Positions 1 through 8,401 are shown, numbered from the stretch's first letter. The stretch: 33,965 bases of DNA from Rhodoferax sp. (GCA_025351745.1 JANXVI010000450.1:1-33965), one strand, 5' to 3'. Numbers and translations: made by a program. Notes: generated by a model from the sequence alone, not told the origin.

Positions 1-1064
1 ACCCCGACACCGCCCAGCATGGTGCGCACCCCGTGGGGCAGGCTGTCGATGTGTTTGGACGCGATCGTATCGATCCGTTCGCTCGGCGATATCACCAGCA
101 ACTCCAGCGGTCGCAGCGCACTGGCCAGGCGCGCGGCCTCAGGCACCAGCTTGATGGTCTGGTTGATGCGCTGGGCGCGCTCCACATCGACCGCCAGCGC
201 ATCCAGAAAAATATTGGACAGCGCATGGCCAGCAATCTGCGCGATGGAAGGGTAGCTGTGGTTGGGTCGCGCCTGTGCGTTTTCTTTGGGCTCATGCATG
301 CGGCCGGCACCTACCACCAGAATGCGGTCCGCACCGAGGTGGATGGCCGGCGAGCAGGGCGCTGACTGGCGCATGGAGCCATCGCCAAAATATTCCATGT
401 GGCCATTGATATGCAGCTCGGTCGCCGGGAAGACGAAGGGGATCGCACTGGATGCCAAAAGGTGGGCGTGCGTGATCTTGTCCTGCACGGCGATGCGTTG
501 GCTGCGAATCCAGGGTTTGAGGCGTTTGTCGCCTTCGTAAAAGGTCACGTGCTCGCCCGTGCTGTAGCTGGACGCGGTGACCGCCAGCGCCTGCATATGA
601 CCCTGGCGGATCAGCTCAGGCAGGCGTTCCAGCGGCACCAGGCGCTGCAATAGTTCGGCCAGCGGTGCGTTGTCCAGCAAAGAACGGGGTTTGACCCGGC
701 GCCACTTGGCCAAGATCCAACCCATCGACAGCAGTGTCAGCCACGTCGCGCCAGAGCGCAGCATGGCCAAGTGACCAGTGCGGTAAACCTGGTCAGCATG
801 GAAGCCGCGCCACGTCTGGGCAATCATGCGCACCGTGGCATCAAAATCGTCCGAGCCGCATGCCAATGCCGACGCATTGATGGCGCCGGCTGATGTCCCG
901 GTGATGATGGGGAAGGGGTTGGGCTCGTTGACCGCGCCGCAAGCCAGCCGTATGTCGGCAATGGCCTCCAGTACGCCTACTTGGTAGGCCGCCCGCGCAC
1001 CACCACCGGTCAACAAAAGCCCGGCCGGGCGCGCATGGTGCGGTTGCAAATTGGAGTCTGGCAT
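1..1064 (-). CDS. Patatin-like phospholipase, C-terminus cut by window edge
   Basis: The frame is open from an ATG at 1064 to the left edge (about 354 codons), so the C-terminus is missing. A glycine-rich oxyanion segment (TGGGARAAYQVG) lies near residues 19-30. The nucleophile elbow GTSAG has its serine at residue 58, and a GDGS motif supplies the second dyad residue at Asp228. Serine plus aspartate with these motifs defines patatin-family lipid acyl hydrolases. The canonical DG(A/G) is DGS here. No signal peptide is evident, so the enzyme is probably cytoplasmic or membrane-peripheral and would hydrolyse phospholipid or other acyl esters; the substrate cannot be told from sequence. The gene diverges from apbC. 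No strong ribosome binding site precedes the ATG. Confidence 0.88.
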   Translation of the reverse strand, partial: MPDSNLQPHHARPAGLLLTGGGARAAYQVGVLEAIADIRLACGAVNEPNPFPIITGTSAGAINASALACGSDDFDATVRMIAQTWRGFHADQVYRTGHLAMLRSGATWLTLLSMGWILAKWRRVKPRSLLDNAPLAELLQRLVPLERLPELIRQGHMQALAVTASSYSTGEHVTFYEGDKRLKPWIRSQRIAVQDKITHAHLLASSAIPFVFPATELHINGHMEYFGDGSMRQSAPCSPAIHLGADRILVVGAGRMHEPKENAQARPNHSYPSIAQIAGHALSNIFLDALAVDVERAQRINQTIKLVPEAARLASALRPLELLVISPSERIDTIASKHIDSLPHGVRTMLGGVG

Positions 1065-1124
1065 ATGGCAACCATTATGGGAGGCGGCGCGCGCTTGTAA
1101 ATGCCCGATATGCACGCATGCGAC

Positions 1125-1147
1125 GGGGGTTAACCCGAATCAACCCC
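1125..1147. other. Inverted repeat in the patatin/apbC divergent intergenic region
   Basis: GGGGTT and AACCCC arms flank a short AT-containing centre that itself contains the palindrome GGGTTAACCC. Just upstream is the palindrome CGCATGCG (1115-1122). The gap 1065-1226 holds no other gene. These repeats could be an operator or an RNA hairpin. The sequence does not distinguish these, and no clean -35/-10 pair was found. Confidence 0.35.
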
Positions 1148-1226
1148 GGCAAACCAAGGCCATCGCGCGGACCCAGACCGCGTGGGCCGGCTTGTATAGA
1201 CTAGCCTCAACTTTTGGAGAAATTGA

Positions 1227-2318
1227 ATGACCGTGACAGTGCAAGCGATCCATGATGCGATCAAGGGTGTTATCGACCCCAATACCGGCAAAGATTTCGT
1301 GTCCACCAAGGCCGTGAAGAACCTCACCGTAGCGAGTGGCGACGTTGCCTTTGACGTGGAACTGGGTTACCCCGCCAAGAGCCAGATCGCCACCTTGCAA
1401 GCGGCGCTGGTCGCAGCCGCCAAAGGCGTCGCGGGGGTGTCCAAAGTCTCGGTCAACGTCGCGTCGCATATCGTAGCCCACGCCGTGCAGCGCGGGGTGC
1501 AATTGCTGCCCGGCGTCAAAAACATTGTGGCGGTAGCGTCTGGTAAAGGCGGTGTTGGCAAGAGCACCACGGCCGTCAACCTGGCACTGGCACTGGCGGC
1601 CGAGGGCGCCCGCGTGGGCCTGCTGGACGCCGACATCTACGGCCCCAGCCTGCCGATGATGATGGGCCTGCAAGGCCGCCCGGAGTCAGCCGACGGCAAG
1701 ACCATGGAGCCGCTGGAAAAGCATGGCGTGCAGGTGATGTCCATCGGTTTCTTGGTGGCGCAGGACGAGGCCATGATCTGGCGCGGCCCTATGGCTACCC
1801 AGGCACTGGACCAACTGCTGCGACAGACCCATTGGAAGGATCTGGATTATTTGATCGTGGACCTGCCCCCCGGTACCGGCGACATTCAACTCACGCTAAG
1901 CCAGCGCGTGCCCATGACCGGCGCCGTCATCGTCACCACGCCGCAAGACATTGCCCTGTTGGATGCCAAGAAGGGCATCAAAATGTTCGAGAAGGTGGGC
2001 GTGCCGATACTGGGCATTGTGGAAAACATGGCCGTGCACGTGTGCAGCAACTGCGGCCATGTGGAACACATCTTTGGCGCGGATGGTGGCAAGAAGATGG
2101 CCGCCGACTACAACATGGATTACCTGGGTGCCTTGCCTCTGGCCATGCAGATTCGCGTGCAGGCCGATAGCGGCCAGCCCACTGTGGTGGCCGATCCGGA
2201 TGGCGAGATTGCCGGTATTTATAAGTCGGTTGCTCGCCAGGTGGCGGTGTCGATTGCGGCGCGCAACAAGGACTTTTCTGGAAAGTTTCCGTCTATCACC
2301 ATCAGCAAAACGACGTGA
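1227..2318 (+). CDS. apbC: Iron-sulfur cluster carrier protein, Mrp/NBP35-type P-loop ATPase
   Basis: This 363-residue protein has an N-terminal MIP18/DUF59-like domain (about residues 1-85). The Mrp ATPase domain follows, with a deviant Walker A motif GKGGVGKS at residues 106-113, a DADIYGPSLP segment typical of Mrp proteins, and a CxxC pair (Cys273 and Cys276) that would bridge a 4Fe-4S cluster across the dimer. The family holds and transfers Fe-S clusters to apo-enzymes in the cytoplasm. The length is normal and the gene appears intact. The ATG is preceded by a GGAGA ribosome binding site. It is divergent from the patatin gene and convergent with the decayed kinase that ends at 2336. Confidence 0.96.
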   Translation: MTVTVQAIHDAIKGVIDPNTGKDFVSTKAVKNLTVASGDVAFDVELGYPAKSQIATLQAALVAAAKGVAGVSKVSVNVASHIVAHAVQRGVQLLPGVKNIVAVASGKGGVGKSTTAVNLALALAAEGARVGLLDADIYGPSLPMMMGLQGRPESADGKTMEPLEKHGVQVMSIGFLVAQDEAMIWRGPMATQALDQLLRQTHWKDLDYLIVDLPPGTGDIQLTLSQRVPMTGAVIVTTPQDIALLDAKKGIKMFEKVGVPILGIVENMAVHVCSNCGHVEHIFGADGGKKMAADYNMDYLGALPLAMQIRVQADSGQPTVVADPDGEIAGIYKSVARQVAVSIAARNKDFSGKFPSITISKTT

Positions 2319-2335
2319 GGATCGGCGCGTTTCTT

Positions 2336-4679
2336 TTAATCAGCGTGGAATGTGCGGGCTTCGTTCGGTGCCGACGATTCCAGTGCCAAGTCTATAGTGC
2401 GCTCAAACGCGTCGAGCCGGATGGGTTTGGTTAGATAGTCAAAGAAACCAGCCGCAAGGCACATCTCAATGTCACGGGGCAACGCGTTGGCGCTGACCGC
2501 GATGATGGGAATATGGGCCGTCAAAATATCCGCGCGCAGAATTTTCATGGCAGCGAGACCGGTGATACCCGGCAGGTTAATGTCCATCAAAATGACGTCG
2601 GGCCGATGCGCGCACAAATTCGATGCCAAGATTTCCGTCTGCAACGCTCAACAAGCGCAGGACGGCGCGACGGGAAAGGAGTTGCTCGACCAGTATCAGG
2701 TTAGCCGGGTTGTCTTCCACATAAAGCAGCGTACGCAGGGGCGCTGCAGCTGGCGTTTGGGGCTCGTCCGTTGCCCGTTGCTCCTGATTCTGCGGGACAA
2801 ACTGTGGCGCAGTCGCCTGCTTGAACTCGACCCAGAACGCGCTACCCACGCCGACGGCGCTGTCCACGCCAATCGCGCCTCCCATCAGTTCGATCAACCG
2901 CTTGGTCACGACCAAGCCGATGCCCGTACCCTCCACCGTACCTGACTCTTTACCCAGGCGATTGAAGGGCTGGAACAGGTGCGCTAGCTGCTCCGCAGCC
3001 ATGCCAAATCCGGTGTCCTGAATACTGATGCGAATCGAATCCGGTTCTACCTAAGCGCACAACACCGTGACCGTGCCACCCGGCCTGTTGTACTTGATTG
3101 TGTTGGAAAGCAGGTTGATCAGAACCTGTTTCGCGCGGGTTCTACCGGCCGAAATGAAATAGGCCGATTCATGGGGCGCACAGGTGGTGGTGATTTTGCC
3201 ATCGTCTGCCTGCGGCCCCACCATGGTTTGGCAGTCGTTGATCACATCGGCAAGCGCGACCGGCTCCAGCGACAACATGATCTTGCCCGAATCGACCTGC
3301 GCCAGAGCCAGAACCTCATTGATCAGTTCCAACAAGTACCACCCGGCGCGCAGGATTTGCTCAAGGCTGCGTTTTTGCGTCGGCGTGGGCTGTGGTGCGT
3401 CAGACTCAATCAGTTGGACAAACCCGAGGATCGCATTGAGTGGCGTGCGCAACTCATGGCTCATACTGGAGAGGAACTCCGACTTACCGCGGTTTGCTTT
3501 TTCTGCTATGGCTGTCGCGCGCTCCAGCGCGGCATTTTTATCATGCAGCAATTGATCGAGATGTTTGCGCTCGGTGATGTCACGTGCTGAAGCGAAAACG
3601 GCCATTACATTGCCTTTGTCGTCTCTGTAAACAGCGGCGTTGTAGAGCACGTCCATGATATGACCCGTGGTGTGACGGATGGCCAGAGGGTAGTCGCGCA
3701 GCGTACCCTCTAAAAAGCTCTTTTGTAGCCAGCGCGTGCCTCGTCCGGTTCTGTGAAATAGTCTGAGAAGTCTGTACCGATCAGCTGCTCACGCGGCACC
3801 CCGCTTGCCTGCACAGAGGCTTCATTCAGACTTCGGGCTTAGTGCGAGAGTATTTCAGCAATGTCCTTTGCCGTTGACAGTTCGGTTGTCTTCGCGAGCA
3901 CTGCGTCGGCCAGGGTGTCAGCACGGTCTCCAAGTTCAACCGTTGACGCCTCGATGCGCACACTCATGGCGTTGAACGCACGCGCCAAGTTGCCGATTTC
4001 ATCGTCCTGCTGAAGGTTCAGCACGTGCATGTAGTTGCCTTGCTCCAGTTGCGCGGTCCCTGTTTCAAAATGCGCAAAGGACGCAGAATACGGCGACTGA
4101 TCAGTAGCCAAACAAAGGCTGCAAGTGCACCTACTGTAAAAATGACTACTCCTATCTTCACTTGCATGGCGTGCACAGCGGCTTTTGCCTCTTGCCGATT
4201 GCCGCGGATCAGTTCACCTCACTATCGATGACTTCCTGGATCACGACCGGGAGCAACGAGACGGAGCGCGTCTGTGCGGCCGCTTCAATATCGGTCAAAA
4301 AACTGGTGGACCTTCCCGCAGTGGCGTCCGACTTGACGGTCAATCGCGCATAGATGGTTTGCATCAACGCAATCTTTTTTCGAAGCTGATCCAGATTCGT
4401 CTCTTCACGCGACGTGGTGATGCGCATGCGGTCAATTTCACTACTGACGCTGGCAATCTTGCGCGACCACTGGTCTTGGGTACGCGGCTCGTGAAACAAG
4501 GCGGTTTGCACCGCCACATGGCTGAGCTGCGTGGCGCTATGGATCAAATCCACGGCGGCATTGATGTCACTGGTTGCCTGCTCGACATCGCGCGCCGAAA
4601 GCAGTGTGATACCAACGGCGAAGGGAATAATCAAGGCCGCTAGCAGCAGCAACCCGTTCATCTGTGCGTGTATCCTCAA
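2336..4679 (-). pseudogene. Decayed hybrid sensor histidine kinase (4HB-HAMP-PAS-HisKA-HATPase-REC)
   Basis: Reading 4679 to 2336 on the minus strand gives the pieces of one membrane sensor kinase in order: a first membrane helix and four-helix-bundle sensor (4679-4209), a second helix and HAMP domain (about 4170-3900), part of a PAS domain (about 3830-3590), a HisKA dimerisation domain with the H-box SHELRTPLNAILGF, an HATPase domain with G-box TGIGLVV, and a receiver with VEDN and DVILMDINLPG. The frame is broken many times. There are in-frame stops at 3839-3841 (TAA) and 3051-3053 (TAG), after which the same frame resumes. Frameshifts lie near 4205-4215, 4070-4080, 3727 and 2605-2620. The start of the PAS domain also seems to be deleted just after 3839. 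This many lesions cannot reasonably be sequencing errors, so the gene is called dead. A short product from one fragment is possible but would not make a working kinase. Confidence 0.9.
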
Positions 4680-4687
4680 GGCAGCCC

Positions 4688-5092
4688 CTAGTGAACGACC
4701 GTTACCGCAGTCGGCAGCTCTGCCTCGAGGTCTTCGTATTTGATGGCATTCAGGTAGTTCGGCATCGGCCGGGACTCTACCAGCCCTTTTCTAATGGCCC
4801 AACGTGTTTCATCATCCAGCGCCAGCAGCATCGCTTCGTCAAGCGAGACGGCGTAGTCTTCACGCTGGAACAGTTGTGCCACCATGGCGTCGTCAATCTT
4901 GAGTGCATTGCCTATCGTGCGGCGTTTCTCAACCAGATTGGCACGGATGGCCCACTGGGCTGCAACCAGGGCGCGCAGTACAGCCTGGACTTCTTGCGGA
5001 TGGCTTTCGCCACACGACGGCTTACCAAGCACCGTCGGCCTCGCATGCCTTTTTGAGCGCGACCGGTCGCTGTCTTGGGCGGCAATTTCCAT
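4688..5092 (-). pseudogene. C-terminal remnant of NMT1/THI5-like substrate-binding protein
   Basis: The last 95 or so codons read like the C-terminal end of ABC-type NMT1/THI5 (thiamine precursor, nitrate or sulfonate type) periplasmic binding proteins: HPQEVQAVLRALVAAQ, then LALDDETRWAIRKGLV, then MPNYLNAIKYEDLEA and a hydrophobic end. Such proteins usually have about 330 residues; only 134 codons are open here. The first 30 or so residues are basic and unlike the family. A better match to the expected sequence (LVSRRVA) appears in another frame just upstream of HPQEV, which suggests a frameshift too. The fragment ends 8 nt before the kinase pseudogene, so it was probably its upstream operon partner, perhaps the ligand sensor. 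No signal peptide remains. Confidence 0.6.
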
Positions 5093-5114
5093 ATTCAGGC
5101 TTCCTGGTTCATCG

Positions 5115-5141
5115 AAAAAACAGCCTGCGAAAATTGGGCTG
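5115..5141 (-). terminator. Putative rho-independent terminator after the 5223-5810 gene
   Basis: On the minus strand a perfect 5-bp stem CAGCC/GGCTG with an 11-nt loop is followed at once by six T. It lies about 80 nt beyond the stop codon of the hypothetical gene ending at 5223. The loop is long and the stem short, so efficiency is uncertain. Confidence 0.4.
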
Positions 5142-5222
5142 ATGCCCCATGGGGTTTTTTCTAGAAGTTGGCCAGGAGTCGCTCAGATTGTCACACAGTG
5201 CGTTGCGCCGAATCTATCGCCC

Positions 5223-5810
5223 CTATCGAAATGGCGATAGCTCGGTGCGTTGGTAGTCATCGTCGCCGCGCAAGGGCGGTTTGGCCGGCGCTGCAGACAT
5301 TCCACCCTTCGGTGGTCTTGCGGCGTTGCGACGGTCCAGAACCGAACTTGGCACCTCTTGGGCCGACTCCGGACGCGCATCGTGTGACCATACCAAGGGC
5401 GGCGGCAAGACATGGAAGGGGCATCCGCAGTCGGGTGAGAAGCGCCATGAAATCGTGTACTTCGAATGGTCCACTGCTGGCTCAAAGCGGTCCAGCCCGC
5501 GCAGCAACTGTTGTTCTAAAGCAAGGGCATAGCGCAAAAAAAGCTCGTGCCACTGCATGAGCATGAGTTGGATTTGCAACGATTCGGCACCAGGGCCTTG
5601 CACCACGGTGACGACCTCGCAACTCAACCACTCAAAGGGTATGCCGTGGCGGCGCAAGGTGTCTTTGAGGACAACACGGATGAGTTCGCGCTGTATGTCA
5701 GATTGCGGTCGTACGCTGTCCTGCGTGGGTATAGAGGACGGGGGCGACGCAGGGCGCGAGTCGGTCGCATCGGGGGGAGGCGAGACGCCCTGCCTTAAAA
5801 ATTTGAACAT
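5223..5810 (-). CDS. Conserved-looking hypothetical protein, 195 aa
   Basis: The start is taken at the ATG at 5810 because a strong GAGGAGG ribosome binding site lies 10 nt upstream; a longer open frame upstream of it has no such signal. The protein has a proline- and serine-rich N-terminus (about residues 8-35). An ordered core follows (about 40-150) with helical segments such as DIQRELIRVVLKDTL and a DCGCPF motif. The C-terminus is basic and probably disordered. No signal peptide or membrane segment is seen, so it is probably cytoplasmic. No known family is recognised. It lies 61 nt downstream of the VOC gene on the same strand and may be co-transcribed with it. Confidence 0.75.
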   Translation of the reverse strand: MFKFLRQGVSPPPDATDSRPASPPSSIPTQDSVRPQSDIQRELIRVVLKDTLRRHGIPFEWLSCEVVTVVQGPGAESLQIQLMLMQWHELFLRYALALEQQLLRGLDRFEPAVDHSKYTISWRFSPDCGCPFHVLPPPLVWSHDARPESAQEVPSSVLDRRNAARPPKGGMSAAPAKPPLRGDDDYQRTELSPFR

Positions 5811-5871
5811 TTTTGTTATTCCTCCTCGACCTTTTGAAGGGGGTGAGTTTATAACAACCGGGGAATCCGTA

Positions 5872-6477
5872 CTAGGGAGATGCCTTTTCTGGGGCTGGTT
5901 TCCCTGTGCCCAAAGGGACCATGATTTTGTTATTTTGCTGTTTGTTTGGCAGCGCCTTCCACAGACCGAAACCACCCAACACCAGCGCTGCCGCCACCAG
6001 GGCCAGCACGAACCTGTTCGCATTGCGTTGTTGGTGGTCTTCGGCACGCAGGCCATCCAGCGTGGTACGTACATTGCGAAGTGCAATTTTTTCAGCTGCC
6101 CGGTGGGCGCGGGCGCGTTGTGCGTCGGGGTCGTGCATCTCTATCAGACCGACTACGTTGCCGAAGGGGTCCAGGAACGTTGCCATCCTGGTGGTGGCGT
6201 CCGGTACGGCGGGCAGCGTTTGGGGCTTGATACCCGCATCGTGCAGGCGCAGCAGTTCGTGGTACAGACTGTCCACGCCCCAATAGGTCACGATCATGCT
6301 TGTAGCCGATTCTGCAGTGTGCGTTGCTGCCAGTTCCAACCATGAGCCGCCAACGCAGTAGCGCAGCACCGAGTCAGTCGTTTGGTATGGCTGTACGTCC
6401 AGCAACTGGCTGTACCACTGGCCTGCCAGCGCCAGATCGCCTACGCCGTAACGCACTGATTGCAGGGCTTCAAGCAT
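5872..6477 (-). CDS. VOC (glyoxalase/bleomycin-resistance fold) protein with C-terminal membrane anchor
   Basis: Residues 1-115 form a vicinal-oxygen-chelate domain: a typical first strand LQSVRYGVGDLALAGQWYSQLL and the closing FLDPFGNVVGLIE, whose glutamate is a usual metal ligand position. Residues 118-150 are charged and helical. Residues 155-173 (FVLALVAAALVLGGFGLW) form one clear membrane helix, followed by a short polar tail. The catalytic domain would face the cytoplasm if the tail inserts as a tail anchor. VOC proteins are usually soluble, so the anchored form is unusual. The reaction cannot be assigned. The gene diverges from the M23-type gene at 6637 and precedes the hypothetical gene at 5810. 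Confidence 0.85.
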   Translation of the reverse strand: MLEALQSVRYGVGDLALAGQWYSQLLDVQPYQTTDSVLRYCVGGSWLELAATHTAESATSMIVTYWGVDSLYHELLRLHDAGIKPQTLPAVPDATTRMATFLDPFGNVVGLIEMHDPDAQRARAHRAAEKIALRNVRTTLDGLRAEDHQQRNANRFVLALVAAALVLGGFGLWKALPNKQQNNKIMVPLGTGKPAPEKASP

Positions 6478-6575
6478 GGGGTGAGTCTGTCAAATACATG
6501 GACGACGGTATTGGGTTGATTGTAGAGCTGCCCTGCAAGCCAGCCCCACTTTCTGCATTCCATCGCAATCGACTA

Positions 6576-6589
6576 CCCTTCGCGAAGGG
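6576..6589. promoter_or_regulatory. Perfect 14-bp palindrome between divergent VOC and M23 genes
   Basis: CCCTTCGCGAAGGG reads the same on both strands and lies in the 159-bp gap between two divergent genes, 48 nt before the M23-type start. This is the usual place and symmetry for an operator. The cognate protein is unknown. Chance or a small RNA hairpin remain possible. Confidence 0.4.
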
Positions 6590-6636
6590 CTCTGGCTACC
6601 ATTCGCATTTGCTTTCTACAGAAACCCCCAGCGACC

Positions 6637-7794
6637 ATGACTACCAGCCCTCAAACCCGCCTCAAACTCTTTGTCGCTGTCGCAGCGTCAGCGGCAGTCA
6701 TCACAATCCTGCTGGTTGCAGGCTATGCCATCTGGCTGAAGACCAACCCTAAAACGGCTGGTCCCGTTCGCGTCACGGCCCAGCCGCAGACCATATGGAT
6801 TGAGGCAGGCGACTCCAACCAATCTCTGAATTTCGACTTTTTGGTGGAGAATCTGGGCACCACCCCACTGGGCATCGACAGCATCGAACTCAGCGTCGTG
6901 GACCGCGCGGGCAAGCCGGTGTTGCGCCGGTTTATCGATAGCAATGGCTTTGCGCCGGGCATAGACACCGTGCCGGGGCGCCGCATGATTGCTCCGGGCG
7001 CCAAGATGCTGGTATTCAATCCCTTCCATAGCTTCAGGCCCGACATGGACTTGCACCGCCTAACCTACCGCTTTGGGCTGAGCATCCCCCAAGAGGCACC
7101 CGAAGTGCATGCAACGGTCACGGTGGAACCGCAGGTGTACCAGTGCAAGACCGTGCTGTCACTACCGGTTAAAGGCCGACTGGTGATCCACGATGGTCAT
7201 GACTTCTATGCCCACCACCGCCGCCTGGACACGGAGCACTTTGGGGCCAAAGAGGCCGGCCTGGCGCAAAACTTCATGCGCTACAGCCTGGACATCAACC
7301 CCAGCAACGACCACTTTGACATCTTTCGCAGCACGGGCGCCAAGAATGAAGACTGGTACGCCTGGGACCAGCCGCTATACGCGACAGGGGACGGCACCGT
7401 GGTCGGCGCGGCTGATGCCGAGCCGGACAACATCCGCGGTGGCCAGAACTTTTTCAATGTTGACAAGGTCAAGGCCGCGCCCATGCAGTTTTATGGCAAC
7501 TACCTGGTTATTGACCATGGCAATGGCGAATACAGCTTGCTGGGCCATATCCAGAAGGGTACTCTGTCGGTGAAGGTGGGCGACGTGGTCAAGCGTGGTC
7601 AGTTGGTGGCGCGCATTGGCAGTTCAGGCAGCTCGGGCAACCCCCATGTGCATTACGAGTTGCGCACCGGCAAGGACCTCAAGACTGAGGGCCTGCCGGC
7701 CAATTTTGTGGGCTTCCGCCGCCACCTGGGTTCAAAGGTGCTGTCCGTGGACGCGGGCCCGGTGGACACCGGCGACCTGCTCGAGATGCTTTAA
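6637..7794 (+). CDS. M23/LytM-type peptidase-like protein, membrane-anchored
   Basis: An N-terminal membrane helix (about residues 10-34, LFVAVAASAAVITILLVAGYAIWL) would anchor the 385-residue protein with its bulk in the periplasm. Residues 45-180 look like a beta-sandwich domain. The C-terminal half is LytM/M23-like: DQPLYATGDGTVVGAAD, then YLVIDHGNGEYSLLGHI, then VKVGDVVKRGQLVARIGSSGSSGNPHVHYEL, with the HVH pair at His337 and His339. In the family these bind zinc for cleaving peptidoglycan cross-bridges. The first HxxxD zinc motif is not clear: the candidate region reads RYSLDI (Asp219) and NDHFDI. It may therefore be a divergent or inactive LytM protein. Confidence 0.85.
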   Translation: MTTSPQTRLKLFVAVAASAAVITILLVAGYAIWLKTNPKTAGPVRVTAQPQTIWIEAGDSNQSLNFDFLVENLGTTPLGIDSIELSVVDRAGKPVLRRFIDSNGFAPGIDTVPGRRMIAPGAKMLVFNPFHSFRPDMDLHRLTYRFGLSIPQEAPEVHATVTVEPQVYQCKTVLSLPVKGRLVIHDGHDFYAHHRRLDTEHFGAKEAGLAQNFMRYSLDINPSNDHFDIFRSTGAKNEDWYAWDQPLYATGDGTVVGAADAEPDNIRGGQNFFNVDKVKAAPMQFYGNYLVIDHGNGEYSLLGHIQKGTLSVKVGDVVKRGQLVARIGSSGSSGNPHVHYELRTGKDLKTEGLPANFVGFRRHLGSKVLSVDAGPVDTGDLLEML

Positions 7795-7815
7795 AGGAAC
7801 CTTGCAAAGACTGGC

Positions 7816-8295
7816 CTACTTTGGCATTTTGGTGATTTGCACGCTGGCGATCTTCCAATCCCCGTTCGTGCGTACGTAGATGTCGATGTAGCGGTAGTGC
7901 GACGCAAATGGTTTGCCGTCGTAGCTTCCGGACATCTGCGTGCGCCCACTTAACAGCGCAACATCGCCATATAGGCGTACCTCAAAGTCTTCGACCGTAT
8001 AGGGGTTGATCGTCAACTTGGGCGAGACCAGACCGGTCACGAACGAGGCCTTGGTTTCGATGTCCCCATCGCCGTCGATCTGGCGGAAGTCGTCCGCCAT
8101 ATTGGTTTCAATCGCGGGGCGGTCCTTGCGAACTATGGCCTTGTCCCAAGCGTCGGCCTGGCGGGTCAGTTGGGCTACGGCTCGGCTCTGGGCATTCTGT
8201 TCTGATGTGACAGAGACGCTGCAGGCGGCCAGCGACACGAGCGTACCGGTGGCCATTGCAACGGCCAGCGCGAGTACAAAGCGATATTGGGTCAT
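7816..8295 (-). CDS. Small lipoprotein with NTF2/SnoaL-like (DUF4440-type) domain
   Basis: From the ATG at 8295 the protein has a signal sequence (MTQYRFVLALAVAMATG) and lipobox LAAC, so it should be lipidated. The remaining 130 or so residues match the DUF4440/SnoaL-like layout: WDKAIVRKDRPAIETNMADDF near the start and YVRTNGDWKIASVQITK at the end. Proteins of this cone-shaped fold bind small hydrophobic ligands or have isomerase-like activities. No specific function can be given. An ATG 15 nt upstream is possible but adds residues before the signal peptide. The gene is convergent with the M23-type gene (21-nt gap) and divergent from norB. Confidence 0.82.
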   Translation of the reverse strand: MTQYRFVLALAVAMATGTLVSLAACSVSVTSEQNAQSRAVAQLTRQADAWDKAIVRKDRPAIETNMADDFRQIDGDGDIETKASFVTGLVSPKLTINPYTVEDFEVRLYGDVALLSGRTQMSGSYDGKPFASHYRYIDIYVRTNGDWKIASVQITKMPK

Positions 8296-8363
8296 GGTAG
8301 TGAACAGCAAAGTGATCGTGGCCTGCAGTTTATTCGAAGACGAGTTTTAAATATTCAATTGCT

Positions 8364-8392
8364 TTGCATCTTTAATAAGATTCATATAAAAT
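8364..8392 (+). promoter_or_regulatory. Sigma-70-like promoter of norB
   Basis: A -35-like TTGCAT (8364-8369) is followed after exactly 17 nt by a -10-like TAAAAT (8387-8392). The -10 lies inside the NsrR-like palindrome 8375-8401, so a bound repressor would block RNA polymerase. Confidence 0.6.
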
Positions 8393-8401
8393 GAATCTTA
8401 T
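8375..8401. promoter_or_regulatory. NsrR-type nitric-oxide-responsive operator upstream of norB
   Basis: ATAAGATTCAT and its exact reverse complement ATGAATCTTAT flank a 5-nt AT spacer, giving a perfect 11-bp inverted repeat. The AAGAT..CAT / ATG..ATCTT pattern resembles the NsrR consensus (AAGATGCAT / ATGCATCTT), known to control NO-detoxification genes in proteobacteria. It covers the predicted -10 element and ends 60 nt before the norB start. NsrR itself is not encoded in the window. Confidence 0.75.

Noticed and set aside
841-1071. Minus-strand open frame of 76 codons starting at TTG
   Set aside because: It is a +1 shadow of the patatin gene, whose own frame has the GTSAG and GDGS motifs.
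3051-3053. Recoding of the amber codon in the kinase
   Set aside because: One stop might be read through, but the same gene has another stop and several frameshifts, so simple decay explains it better.
5142-5160. CCCCATGGGG followed by T residues as a plus-strand terminator
   Set aside because: The palindrome leaves at most a 3-4 bp stem once a loop is formed, and no plus-strand gene ends nearby.
5557-6345. Plus-strand open frame (262 codons) across the VOC and hypothetical genes
   Set aside because: It spans two minus-strand genes and their intergenic region, including the strong GAGGAGG ribosome binding site of the minus-strand gene.
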